Positions 43,699 to 52,053 of a DNA stretch of 64,000 nucleotides are shown here, in pieces. The translations under genes and the position numbers were made by a program. The DNA comes from Pseudomonas gingeri. GTDB taxonomy: Bacteria > Pseudomonadota > Gammaproteobacteria > Pseudomonadales > Pseudomonadaceae. How positions within the stretch are numbered: position 1 is the first letter of the stretch; each line of letters starts with the position of its first letter. The notes under the pieces are model-generated. The model was not told where the DNA came from. It was given only the letters and a program-made list of their open reading frames with translations, and ran no database searches. Location of the stretch: contig NZ_JACAPR010000032.1 in the NCBI RefSeq assembly GCF_013385635.1, positions 62,001 through 126,000 on the forward strand, written 5' to 3'.

Positions 43699-45045
43699 AT
43701 GCAGAACTCGACCCAAGCGGCGAATGCCTGGCGCATTCTGTTCCTGCTGTTCCTCGCCAACCTGTTCAACTTCTTCGATCGGACCATTCCGGCGATCATC
43801 ATCGAGCCGATCCGCATGGAATGGCACCTGAGCGATTTCCAGATCGGCATCATCGGTACCGCCTTCACGATCGTCTATGCCATTGCCGGCCTGCCCCTGG
43901 GGCGCATGGCCGACAACGGCTCGCGCAGCAAACTGATGGGCTGGGGCCTGGCGGTGTGGAGCGGACTGACGGCGGTCAATGGCCTGGTGGGCAGCTTCTG
44001 GACCTTCCTGCTGGTGCGCATGGGCGTGGGGATCGGTGAAGCCAGCTATGCCCCGGCGGCCAACTCGCTGATCGGCGACCTGTTCCCGGCGCACCGGCGC
44101 GCCAGGGCCATGGGGATCTTCATGCTCGGCCTGCCGCTGGGGCTGTTGCTGGCGTTCTTTACCATCGGCGCGATGGTCAAGGCCTTCGACAGCTGGCGGG
44201 CGCCGTTCTTTATCGCGGCAGTACCGGGATTGCTCCTGGCCGTATTCATGTTCTTCATCAAGGAACCGAAGCGCGGCGCGGCGGAAACCGTGCAGGTTTC
44301 CCAGGAGCGGATCGAGCGTCCGGTGCGGCGCCTGATGGCGATCCCGACCTTTCTCTGGCTGGTCCTGGCCGGGTTGACCTTCAACTTCGCCACCTATGCC
44401 TGCAACTCGTTCCTGGTACCGATGCTGCAGCGTTATTTCCTGATGCCGTTGCAGGAGGCGGCGGTGGCCACCGGCGTGATTGTCGGGGTGACCGGCCTGT
44501 TCGGGCTGACCCTGGGCGGCTGGGTGGCGGACAAGATCCACCAGCGTGTCGCCAACGGCCGCCTGTTGTTCGCGGCCGGGAGCCTGGTGATCTCGACCCT
44601 GACCACCGCCTGGGCGCTGCATGCCGGGCGGGTCGAGATCGGCGTGTTCGTGGCGGTGTTCAGCGTCGGCTGGCTGTTTGCCTACAACTTCTACACCTGT
44701 GTCTATACCGCGATCCAGGATGTGGTCGAACCACGGCTGCGGGCAACGGCGATGGCGGTGTATTTCGCGGGGTTGTATCTGTTGGGTGGGGGCCTGGGGC
44801 CGGTGGTGGTCGGGCTGCTGTCCGATCATTTCGCTCATGCGGCGATGCTGGCGGCGGGCGCGCAGCAGATGACCGAGGCGTTCAAGGCGGTAGGCCTGCA
44901 TGACGCGATGTACCTGATTCCAGGGGCGTTGTTGCTGACCTTGCTGTTCCTGTTCCAGGCGGCACGGTGTTTCAGCAAGGATGCGCAGCGCATGCGCGAG
45001 GGGATGGCGGCGGATGAGCCGGGGGCCGCGCCCGTGGCGGTTTGA
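43699..45045 (+). CDS. MFS transporter (spinster-like)
   Basis: 448 residues, twelve hydrophobic helices. N-terminal FDRTIPAIIIEPIRMEWHLSDFQIGIIGTAFTIVYAIAGLPLGRMAD with the MFS motif-A region, VRMGVGIGEASYAPAANSLIGDLFP, and a second half starting near residue 220 (PTFLWLVLAGLTFNF). This pattern fits spinster-like members. Substrate unknown. GAGACGGA lies upstream. It ends at a REP/IR repeat shared with rapA. Confidence 0.85.
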   Translation: MQNSTQAANAWRILFLLFLANLFNFFDRTIPAIIIEPIRMEWHLSDFQIGIIGTAFTIVYAIAGLPLGRMADNGSRSKLMGWGLAVWSGLTAVNGLVGSFWTFLLVRMGVGIGEASYAPAANSLIGDLFPAHRRARAMGIFMLGLPLGLLLAFFTIGAMVKAFDSWRAPFFIAAVPGLLLAVFMFFIKEPKRGAAETVQVSQERIERPVRRLMAIPTFLWLVLAGLTFNFATYACNSFLVPMLQRYFLMPLQEAAVATGVIVGVTGLFGLTLGGWVADKIHQRVANGRLLFAAGSLVISTLTTAWALHAGRVEIGVFVAVFSVGWLFAYNFYTCVYTAIQDVVEPRLRATAMAVYFAGLYLLGGGLGPVVVGLLSDHFAHAAMLAAGAQQMTEAFKAVGLHDAMYLIPGALLLTLLFLFQAARCFSKDAQRMREGMAADEPGAAPVAV

Positions 45046-45088
45046 AACCGGGTCGCCTGCTTCGCGGGCAAGCCCGGCTCCTACAGTA

Positions 45089-45196
45089 GATCGTTCCCAC
45101 GCTCCAGCGTGGGAATGCCTCACTGGACGCTCCGCGTCCGTTGTTGTGACGTAGAGCGTCACGGGCTGCATTCCCACGCGGAGCGTGGGAACGATC
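45089..45196. repeat. Intergenic inverted repeat of the GATCGTTCCCACGC family (full copy)
   Basis: 108 bp with exact ends GATCGTTCCCACGCT and AGCGTGGGAACGATC and inner stems (GACGCTCCGCGTC, GACGTAGAGCGTC). It closely matches 17554-17660. A half REP (GGGCAAGCCCGGCTCCTACA) precedes it. Located between convergent genes, so it may also act as a terminator stem. Confidence 0.88.
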
Positions 45197-45213
45197 ATCT
45201 GCCAACCAGCGGG

Positions 45214-48060
45214 TCAACCGGCGACCAGCACCCGGATCGCTTCCAGGCGCAGCGCGGCTTTTTCAAGCATCGCCAAACCCTGTTCACGTTGCTGACGCAG
45301 CGCCACCAGCTCGCTGTCGCGCACGGTCGGGTTGACCGCCTGCAACGCGGTCAGGCGCGCCAGTTCTTCATCGGTATCGGCCGCCAGGCGACGTTGCGCT
45401 TCGGCCACGCGTTCGGCGTGGCGTGGGGCGATCTTCGCTTCACCGGCGTTGATCTTCGGCGTCAGGCTGTCGCGCTGGGCCTGGATGAACTTGTTGGCGC
45501 TGGCCCGTGGCACGCTTTCCAGCTGGTCGTTCAGGGTTTCGAAGGCGACGCGGGTCGACAGGTCGTTGCCATTGGCATCCAGCAGGCAGCGCAGGGCGGC
45601 CGGTGGCAGGTAGCGGCCCAATTGCAGCGAGCGCGGCGCGACCACTTCGCTGACATACAGCAGCTCCAGCAACACGGTGCCCGGTTTCAGCGCCTTGTTC
45701 TTGATCAGCGCCACGGCGGTGTTGCCCATCGAGCCGGACAGCACCAGGTCCATGCCGCCCTGCACCATCGGGTGTTCCCAGGTGATGAACTGCATGTCTT
45801 CGCGCGACAGCGCCTGGTTGCGGTCGTAGGTGATGGTCACGCCTTCGTCGTCGCCCAGCGGGAAGCTGGCGTCGAGCATCTTCTCGCTCGGCTTGAGGAT
45901 CAGGGCGTTTTCCGAGTGGTCCTCGCTGTCGATGCCAAAAGCGTCGAACAGGGTTTCCATGTAGATCGGCAGGGCGAACTGATCGTCCTGTTCATGGATC
46001 GCCTCGACCAGTGCATCGCCTTCGCCGGCGCCACCGGAGTTGAGTTCCAGCAGGCGGTCGCGACCGGTATGCAGCTCGGCTTCCAGGCGCTCGCGCTCGG
46101 TCCGGGCTTCGTCCACCAGCGCTTGCCATTCGCCATCGTCGCCACCTTCGAGCAGCGGCAGCAGGCGCGGGCCGAACTGGTGCTGCAGGGCATTGCCGGT
46201 CGGGCAAGTATTGAGGAAAGCGTTCAGCGCTTCGTGGTACCACTGGAACAGGCGCTCTTGCGGGCTGGTTTCCAGGTACGGCACGTGCAGTTCGATAATG
46301 TGTTTCTGGCCGATCCGGTCGAGACGACCGATGCGCTGTTCCAGCAGGTCCGGGTGCGACGGCAGGTCGAACAGCACCAGGTGATGGGAGAACTGGAAGT
46401 TGCGACCTTCACTGCCGATTTCCGAGCAGATCAGTACCTGGGCACCGAATTCCTCGTCGGCGAAATACGCCGCGGCACGGTCACGTTCGAGGATATTCAT
46501 GCCCTCGTGGAACACCGTGGCCGGGATGCCGGAACGTACGCGCAGGGCGTCTTCCAGGTCCATGGCGGTTTCGGCGTGGGCGCAGATCACCAGGACCTTG
46601 GTGCGCTTGAGCATTTTCAGCTGGTCGATCAGCCATTCGACGCGCGGGTCGAAGCGCCACCAGCGCTCTTCGTCGCTGGCGTCCGGCTGGGACTGGAAGC
46701 TGACTTCCGGGTACAGCTCGGCATGTTCGCCCAGCGGCAGCTCCAGGTATTCGTCCGGGTTCGGCAGCGGATAGGCGTGCAGCTTGCGTTCCGGGAAACC
46801 CTGCACGGCGGCACGGGTGTTGCGGAACAGCACGCGGCCGGTGCCATGGCGGTCCAGCAGTTCGCGGACCAGGCGGGCACTGGCTTCGGTATCGCCGTCG
46901 TTGACCGCGGTGAGCAGGGCTTCGCCTTCGTCACCGAGGAAACCCTGGATGGTCTTGTGCGCCGCCGGGGACAGGCGACCCTGGTCCAGCAGTTCCTGCA
47001 CCGCTTCGGCCACCGGGCGATAGTTCTCGCTTTCGGCGCGGAAGGCCGCCAGGTCGTGGAAACGGTTCGGATCGAGCAGGCGCAGACGGGCAAAGTGGCT
47101 GTCCTGGCCCAGTTGCTCGGGGGTGGCGGTCAGCAACAGGACGCCGGGAATGGTTTCGGCCAACTGTTCGACCAGGGCGTATTCCGGGCTCGCTTGCTCT
47201 TCATGCCAGACCAGGTGGTGCGCTTCGTCGACCACCATCAGGTCCCAGCCGGCGGCGAACAGCGCATCCTGGGCTTTCTCGTCCTCGACCAGCCATTCCA
47301 GGGCCACCAGGGCCAGTTGGGTGTCTTCGAAGGGGTTGGTGGCATCGCTTTCGATAAAGCGTTCGGCATCGAACAGCGCGACCTGCAGGTTGAAGCGCCG
47401 GCGCATTTCCACCAGCCACTGGTGCTGGAGGTTTTCCGGCACCAGGATCAGGACGCGATTGGCGCGGCCGGAGAGCAGCTGGCGGTGGATCACCAGGCCG
47501 GCTTCGATGGTCTTGCCCAGGCCCACTTCGTCCGCCAGCAGGACCCGTGGCGCGATACGGTCGGCGACTTCACGGGCGATGTGCAACTGGTGCGCGATGG
47601 GTTGCGCACGCACGCCGCCCAGGCCCCAGAGCGAGGACTGCAACTGGCGGCTGGTGTGTTCCAGGGTGTGATAGCGCAGGGAGAACCAGGCCAGCGGGTC
47701 GATCTGTCCGGCGAACAGGCGGTCGCTGGCCAGGCGGAACTGGATGAAGTTCGACAGCTGGGTTTCCGGCAGCGTGACGACTTCGTTCTGCGCGTTGAGG
47801 CCGTGGTAGACCAGCAGCCCGTCGACATCGTCGACTTCGCGCACGGTCATCTTCCAGCCTTCGAAGTGGGTGATGGTGTCCCCGGGCGAGAAACGCACAC
47901 GGGTGAGAGGCGCATTCCTTAGCGCGTACTGGCGAGTGTCGCCAGTGGCCGGATAGAGCACGGTCAACAAGCGGCCGTCCTGTGCCAGAACGGTGCCCAA
48001 ACCCAGCTCGGCTTCGCTGTCACTGATCCAGCGTTGCCCCGGTTGATACTGCTGCGCCAT
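45214..48060 (-). CDS. rapA: RNA polymerase-associated protein RapA (HepA), SWI/SNF ATPase
   Basis: 948 residues, normal for RapA, which uses ATP to recycle stalled core RNA polymerase. N-terminal Tudor-like domains (YQPGQRWISDSEAELGLG), helicase motif I DEVGLGKTIEAG (177-188), DEAHH (278-282), and C-terminal helicase motifs (EIGSEGRNFQF, QRIGRLDRIGQ). The C-terminal domain ends in KAALRLEAIRVLVAG. Its promoter lies in the 255-base divergent gap before 48316. Confidence 0.97.
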   Translation of the reverse strand: MAQQYQPGQRWISDSEAELGLGTVLAQDGRLLTVLYPATGDTRQYALRNAPLTRVRFSPGDTITHFEGWKMTVREVDDVDGLLVYHGLNAQNEVVTLPETQLSNFIQFRLASDRLFAGQIDPLAWFSLRYHTLEHTSRQLQSSLWGLGGVRAQPIAHQLHIAREVADRIAPRVLLADEVGLGKTIEAGLVIHRQLLSGRANRVLILVPENLQHQWLVEMRRRFNLQVALFDAERFIESDATNPFEDTQLALVALEWLVEDEKAQDALFAAGWDLMVVDEAHHLVWHEEQASPEYALVEQLAETIPGVLLLTATPEQLGQDSHFARLRLLDPNRFHDLAAFRAESENYRPVAEAVQELLDQGRLSPAAHKTIQGFLGDEGEALLTAVNDGDTEASARLVRELLDRHGTGRVLFRNTRAAVQGFPERKLHAYPLPNPDEYLELPLGEHAELYPEVSFQSQPDASDEERWWRFDPRVEWLIDQLKMLKRTKVLVICAHAETAMDLEDALRVRSGIPATVFHEGMNILERDRAAAYFADEEFGAQVLICSEIGSEGRNFQFSHHLVLFDLPSHPDLLEQRIGRLDRIGQKHIIELHVPYLETSPQERLFQWYHEALNAFLNTCPTGNALQHQFGPRLLPLLEGGDDGEWQALVDEARTERERLEAELHTGRDRLLELNSGGAGEGDALVEAIHEQDDQFALPIYMETLFDAFGIDSEDHSENALILKPSEKMLDASFPLGDDEGVTITYDRNQALSREDMQFITWEHPMVQGGMDLVLSGSMGNTAVALIKNKALKPGTVLLELLYVSEVVAPRSLQLGRYLPPAALRCLLDANGNDLSTRVAFETLNDQLESVPRASANKFIQAQRDSLTPKINAGEAKIAPRHAERVAEAQRRLAADTDEELARLTALQAVNPTVRDSELVALRQQREQGLAMLEKAALRLEAIRVLVAG

Positions 48061-48315
48061 GCTGCCTGACTCCCGCCTTGAAAAAGCCGACTATCTTAAC
48101 GGAATCGGCGCTTTCAGGCCAAAGGCTCTTGATGTCTTGATTGAAAGGACGGGACTCTTGTCGAAGAAAACTGCTGAACAAGACTAACGGTAGTCCACGA
48201 TGACGTTCGTCGGGGCGTATTGCACCTTTGAGCGATAACCGGGTCACACTTTCGCGACTGACGGCTCAAGTCGCTGATCCCGCAGCCGACAGCCTGCCGA
48301 CAGGAGAGAAAAATC

Positions 48316-48657
48316 ATGCTGCCACCGCTGCTACCCCTGAGCGTCCTGCCGGTGACGTCCCAACAGGACCCAATCCGGCCACGACCGGATATCCCGCCCG
48401 TGGTGCCGGTTCAGGAAAGCTCCAACGAAAGCACCATCGACCTGCAAAAACGCGACCCCGAAGAGGCCGCGTGGCTGCTGCGTGAAGAACAGCGGCGCCA
48501 GCAGGAACAGCAGCAGCGTCGGCGCGAGGCCGACGACGATCCCGAACGCCACCTGGCGGTGCCGGGCGACGAGTTGAACGCCGACAACACCGTACCGGTG
48601 GTGGCGTTGATGGAAGAACAGCCGCGTCAGGGCCTGCTGGTCGACGTCGAGGTCTGA
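48316..48657 (+). CDS. Conserved small hypothetical protein
   Basis: 113 residues: proline-rich N-terminus (LPPLLPLSVLPV, RPRPDIPPVVPVQE), then a charged, glutamine-rich helix (LREEQRRQQEQQQRRREADDD), and a tail ending LLVDVEV. No signal peptide or known domain. AGGAGAG lies upstream. Divergent from rapA, and its end overlaps the convergent aminotransferase gene by 31 bases. The coding bias looks real; function unknown. Confidence 0.65.
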   Translation: MLPPLLPLSVLPVTSQQDPIRPRPDIPPVVPVQESSNESTIDLQKRDPEEAAWLLREEQRRQQEQQQRRREADDDPERHLAVPGDELNADNTVPVVALMEEQPRQGLLVDVEV

Positions 48658-49871
48658 GGGCCGTCACTGGCCAACTGACGCAAGGCCTGCAGCAGCAGGT
48701 CGATTTCCTCCCGGGTATTGAGATGACTCACGGCAATCCGGGCGATGGCCGACAGATCGCGGGCCTGCATATCCAGCGGCGTATAGGCTGTGCCGTTGGC
48801 ACCCAGGTTGATGTTGCGTTCGGCCAGTGCCTGCTTCAGTGCAAATACATCCCAACCCTTCAAGGTGAAAGCGATCAGCCCTGACTGTTGCCCGGACAAC
48901 CCCAGGTCATGCAGCTCAAGGCCGGGGATCTCGCGTAGATCATCGCGCAGCGGGTCGCTCAGAGCCTGGATCCGGCGGCGAATGCGTCCGATACCCATCT
49001 GATTGGCTTCTTCCAGTGCATTGGCCAGGCCGGCCATCAGCACCAGCGAGCGTTCGCTGGTTTCAAAGCGCCGGGCATCGTTGCGCAGGGTGAACGCCTT
49101 GCCATCCCAGGGCGCCGACAGCACATCGAGCTGACGCGGTACCAGTTGTTCGAGAAAACCCCGACGCACATACATCAGCGCGGTGCCGCGCGGGCCACGG
49201 AGGAATTTGCGCGTGGCGCCCTTGAGCACGTCGCAGCCCAGGGCCTGGACATCGCAAGGCAGCTGCCCAAGGGCCTGGCCGGCATCGATGAAGTAGGCAA
49301 TGCCGTGACGCCGGGCTACTTCGCCGATGGCCGCGGCCGGATTGATCAGGCCGCCATTGGCCGGCAGCCAGGTCAACGCTATCAGGCGCACGCGGGCGTC
49401 GATCATCTGTTCCAGGGACGACACCGATACCGCGCCGGTTTCATCGCAAGGGATCACTTCAAGATGGGCCCCGGCCTTGATGGCTTCGGCCATGCAGGCC
49501 AGATTACCGGCCCATTCATGGCGTCCGACCAGAATCCGCTCGCCGGCGCGCCAGGGTCCCAGTGCCGCGAAGGCCGTGCTCCAGGCGGCGGAGCCACTGC
49601 TGGCGAAGGCGATGCTGTCTTCGCGGGTATTGAGTAGACGGGCGGCGGCCTGCCGGGCCTGTTCCTCCAGGCGTGCGCCGTGGACGCCGGCCTCCATCGG
49701 GCCGAGGCTTGCTTCGAGTTGCAGTTGCCGGCTCATGGCATCCAGCGTGGCCTGGCTCGGCAGCGAGGCGCCAGCGTGATTGAAGTGGATCACGCGTGCG
49801 CAGCCCGGCGTGGCAGCGCGCAGGCGGCTGATTTGCGCTTCAGACAGCTCGGTCGAGACGTCGACGTTCAT
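48627..49871 (-). CDS. Class V aminotransferase / cysteine desulfurase-like PLP enzyme
   Basis: 414 residues. PLP features: SSGSAAWS (cofactor phosphate region, 91-98), DAGQALGQLPCDV (D196 and Q199), and TRKFLRGPRGTALMYV with the Schiff-base lysine K222. It resembles isopenicillin-N-epimerase or EgtE-like lyases more than IscS (no active-site cysteine loop recognised). The start overlaps the RidA stop (four bases), so both are co-translated. Substrate unknown; the RidA partner suggests that it releases an enamine/imine. Confidence 0.85.
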   Translation of the reverse strand: MNVDVSTELSEAQISRLRAATPGCARVIHFNHAGASLPSQATLDAMSRQLQLEASLGPMEAGVHGARLEEQARQAAARLLNTREDSIAFASSGSAAWSTAFAALGPWRAGERILVGRHEWAGNLACMAEAIKAGAHLEVIPCDETGAVSVSSLEQMIDARVRLIALTWLPANGGLINPAAAIGEVARRHGIAYFIDAGQALGQLPCDVQALGCDVLKGATRKFLRGPRGTALMYVRRGFLEQLVPRQLDVLSAPWDGKAFTLRNDARRFETSERSLVLMAGLANALEEANQMGIGRIRRRIQALSDPLRDDLREIPGLELHDLGLSGQQSGLIAFTLKGWDVFALKQALAERNINLGANGTAYTPLDMQARDLSAIARIAVSHLNTREEIDLLLQALRQLASDGPQTSTSTSRP

Positions 49872-50338
49872 GGCCGCAGCTCGAAAATCGCGTCGATCTC
49901 CACCGCGACGCCGCTGGGCAGGCTGGCTACACCAACGGCCGTGCGGGCGTGACGACCTTTTTCCCCCAGCGCATTGACCAGCAGGTTGGAAGCACCATTG
50001 GCGACCACGCCCTGGCGCTGGAAATCAGGAGCGGCGGCAACGAACACCCCTAGGCGGATGATGCGCACCAGCTTTGACAGGTCGTCATCAATGGCCTGGC
50101 CCAATTGTGCGAGCAGGCCGAGGGCGGCCAGTTCCGCCGCCTTCGCCCCCTCTTCCTCGCCCAGCGTATCGCCGAGTCGGCCGATATAGGCGGGTTTGCC
50201 TTCTCGCAACGGAATCTGCCCGGAGATAAACAACTGGTTGTTGCTGATCACATGGTTCACGTAGTTGGCAATGGGCTGGCTGGGCATCGGCAGGCTCAGG
50301 CCCAGTTGGCTGACACGGTCGAACAGGGAATGGGTCAT
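49868..50338 (-). CDS. RidA-family (YjgF/UK114) protein
   Basis: 156 residues. RidA marks: VISNNQLFISGQIPLREGKPAYIG, LLAQLGQAIDDDLSKLVRIIRLGVFV, and RTAVGVASLPSGVAVEIDAIFEL with the conserved arginine. RidA proteins hydrolyse reactive enamines/imines made by PLP enzymes; here it is paired with one. It is a little longer than E. coli RidA (128), so it belongs to another RidA subgroup. GGAGGTTTC before ATG 50338 fixes the start. Confidence 0.88.
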   Translation of the reverse strand: MTHSLFDRVSQLGLSLPMPSQPIANYVNHVISNNQLFISGQIPLREGKPAYIGRLGDTLGEEEGAKAAELAALGLLAQLGQAIDDDLSKLVRIIRLGVFVAAAPDFQRQGVVANGASNLLVNALGEKGRHARTAVGVASLPSGVAVEIDAIFELRP

Positions 50339-50426
50339 GCTGAAACCTCCTGGAAGAGGATGCCAGCATGCTCGGCGGGCAATGGGCCGACAAACGGATA
50401 GATTCAATCGGACGTATCTGATTGGC

Positions 50427-51305
50427 TCATGTGTCCGTCTCAGCGCATTGTTCCGTCAGCCAGGCACAGAAGCACTCGGCCTCCGGGGAAAGGGCGGCAT
50501 TGGGCTTGATCAGCCAGTAGCCGATCTCGCTTTCAAAGGTCGGTGTGTCGAAGGCCGGGACCAGCGAGCCGTCCTTGAGCCTGCGCCCGATCAGGCGCTG
50601 GCGACCCATGGCGATGCCCTGGCCGGCCACGGCGGCTTCGACGACGATGTTGTAGTCATGAAGCATGACCGTGGGGTAGTGCTGCAGGTCGAAGTGATGG
50701 TGCCGCGACCAGTCGATCCATTCGAAGGGCTGCCGGGCCTGGGCCATCAGCAGTGGGCCCTGTGCGACCGAGCGAGCCTTGAACGCCGGGCTGCAGACCG
50801 GTGTCAGGCGTTCGGTCATCAGGCGCCGGGCATCGACGTTGGTCCAGCCGCCCTTGCCATAACGAATGGCCAGGTCAACCTGGGCGCCGGCGACATCGGC
50901 CAGTTGGATGGACGGTTCCAGCGCTACCTGGATGTGCGGATGGCGGCCGATGAAGTCGGCCAGTCGTGAGGCCAGCCAGAGGGTAGCGAAGGAGGCGAGC
51001 AGGCCGATGCGCAGCACCCGGCCCGGTGCGGGCGCCCGCAATCGCTGTGTAGCCTCGGCTATCTGTTCCAGCGCCGGGCGGATCTGCTGGTAATAGTGCC
51101 GGCCGGCGTCGCTGAGGTCGATGGCACGGGTGCGGCGAATAAACAGACGCTGGTCGAGATACTGCTCCAGCTTCTGGATCTGATGGCTGACCGCGCTCTG
51201 GCTGACGGACAACTCCTCGGCTGCCTTGATAAAGCTCAGGTGACGGGCCACCGACTCAAAGGCGCGCAGGGCCAGCAGCGGTGGGAGGTCCTTGTGCAGT
51301 GTCAC
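50427..51305 (-). CDS. LysR-type regulator (GcvA-like)
   Basis: 292 residues. Helix-turn-helix LSFIKAAEELSVSQSAVSHQIQKLEQYLDQRLF, then an effector domain with VDLAIRYGKGGW and the hallmark GQGIAMGRQRLI, as in GcvA/AmpR-type members. The GTG at 51305 is chosen because AAGGAG lies seven bases upstream. It lies 88 bases before ridA on the same strand and may regulate ridA and the aminotransferase. Confidence 0.88.
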   Translation of the reverse strand: MTLHKDLPPLLALRAFESVARHLSFIKAAEELSVSQSAVSHQIQKLEQYLDQRLFIRRTRAIDLSDAGRHYYQQIRPALEQIAEATQRLRAPAPGRVLRIGLLASFATLWLASRLADFIGRHPHIQVALEPSIQLADVAGAQVDLAIRYGKGGWTNVDARRLMTERLTPVCSPAFKARSVAQGPLLMAQARQPFEWIDWSRHHHFDLQHYPTVMLHDYNIVVEAAVAGQGIAMGRQRLIGRRLKDGSLVPAFDTPTFESEIGYWLIKPNAALSPEAECFCAWLTEQCAETDT

Positions 51306-51492
51306 GTCAACGCTCCTTGGCAGCCATTCGGATGGGCGATTTTGCGCGGAAACCGCTGTTGCGGACACACTTTAATGGCAAGAAGACGGCTTCACGACTG
51401 GTCAGCGCTGGCGCTTGCCCGCATTATTAAGTCATTGCGCGGGTCGAAGTGGATGACTTCGGCTGAATTCGACGGATAGCGATGTAGTGATC

Positions 51493-51654
51493 ATGAGCCA
51501 AGACGACAAGTTGATCGACCTGAATACCGAGCGGGCCAAACGCGTCCACGACCTCAACGAGAAGCGCCTGAATGAAGTTCGCCAGGCCTTCGAACAGGCG
51601 ATGCCTTTGGGCAAGGCCAAGAAAAAATCGAAGAACAAGCCGAAAAAACGCTGA
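51493..51654 (+). CDS. Small basic conserved protein (53 residues)
   Basis: MSQDDKLIDLNTERAKRVHD opens a charged helix (LNEKRLNEVRQAFEQAM), and the last 14 residues are almost all lysine (KAKKKSKNKPKKR). No known domain; the tail could bind nucleic acid or ribosomes (inference). I recall similar small ORFs in other pseudomonads. The ribosome site is weak. No operon partner: ccoM follows behind its own promoter. Confidence 0.6.
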   Translation: MSQDDKLIDLNTERAKRVHDLNEKRLNEVRQAFEQAMPLGKAKKKSKNKPKKR

Positions 51655-51719
51655 TAACCGCGCTGAAACTTGATGTACGTCAGTTAATTTCCTTTCCCCG
51701 CGCCCGGTTCCGGGCGGCA

Positions 51720-51733
51720 TTGACCTCGGTCAA
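51720..51733 (+). promoter_or_regulatory. Anr (FNR-type) box in front of ccoM
   Basis: TTGACCTCGGTCAA is a perfect inverted repeat with the Anr half-sites TTGAC-N4-GTCAA. A TAACTT -10-like element at 51756-51761 puts the start site near 51768, about 41.5 bases from the box centre, which is the class II activator position. A weaker box TTGATGTACGTCAG lies at 51670-51683. Confidence 0.8.
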
Positions 51734-51798
51734 TTTTCCTCCGCGCCCGTTTGGGTAACTTAGCCCTATCGCAACAGGGCAAGCGCAGGAGGCCAGTC

Positions 51799-51915
51799 AT
51801 GTTTTTCGATAACGTGGTAATCGCCGGAGTGCTGACAGTTGGCCTCATGGTGATGTTCTTCGCAGGATTCGGTTTTTTTATCTGGAAAGACTCACATAAG
51901 CGGAAAAAACCCTAG
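51799..51915 (+). CDS. ccoM: Small single-helix cytochrome cbb3 oxidase subunit CcoM (probable)
   Basis: 38 residues: FFDNVVIAGVLTVGLMVMFF... forms one transmembrane helix, ending in a basic WKDSHKRKKP tail. This matches the single-helix subunit CcoM found in the P. stutzeri cbb3 oxidase (recalled, 37 residues). An Anr box upstream fits, as cbb3 oxidase is a low-oxygen enzyme, though the cco operon itself is not in the window. AGGAGG lies before the ATG. Another tiny membrane protein remains possible. Confidence 0.75.
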   Translation: MFFDNVVIAGVLTVGLMVMFFAGFGFFIWKDSHKRKKP

Positions 51916-51948
51916 ATCTTTCCAGGGAACGAGCACGCAAGGCATTTT

Positions 51949-51975
51949 GGGCGACTTCGGTCGCCCTTTTTTTTT
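51949..51975 (+). terminator. Rho-independent terminator after ccoM
   Basis: GGGCGAC-TTCG-GTCGCCC (51949-51966), an ultra-stable UUCG loop, then nine T residues. Confidence 0.95.
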
Positions 51976-52000
51976 CCTTCGTTTTCCCTTTGAACGGGCA

Positions 52001-52034
52001 AAAAAAAGGTGCGATCCGAAGATCACACCTTTTT
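52001..52034 (-). terminator. Rho-independent terminator of the pit gene
   Basis: On the minus strand: AGGTGTGATC-TTCG-GATCGCACCT (52007-52030, one G-T pair) followed by a T run (complement of 52001-52006). Confidence 0.9.
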
Positions 52035-52053
52035 CCGCATTACTGTAAACGAC

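Noticed and set aside
45109..47922. 937-codon open frame on the plus strand opposite rapA
   Set aside because: It is a shadow of the GC-rich rapA codon pattern; rapA has clear helicase motifs and full length, and the opposite frame has none.
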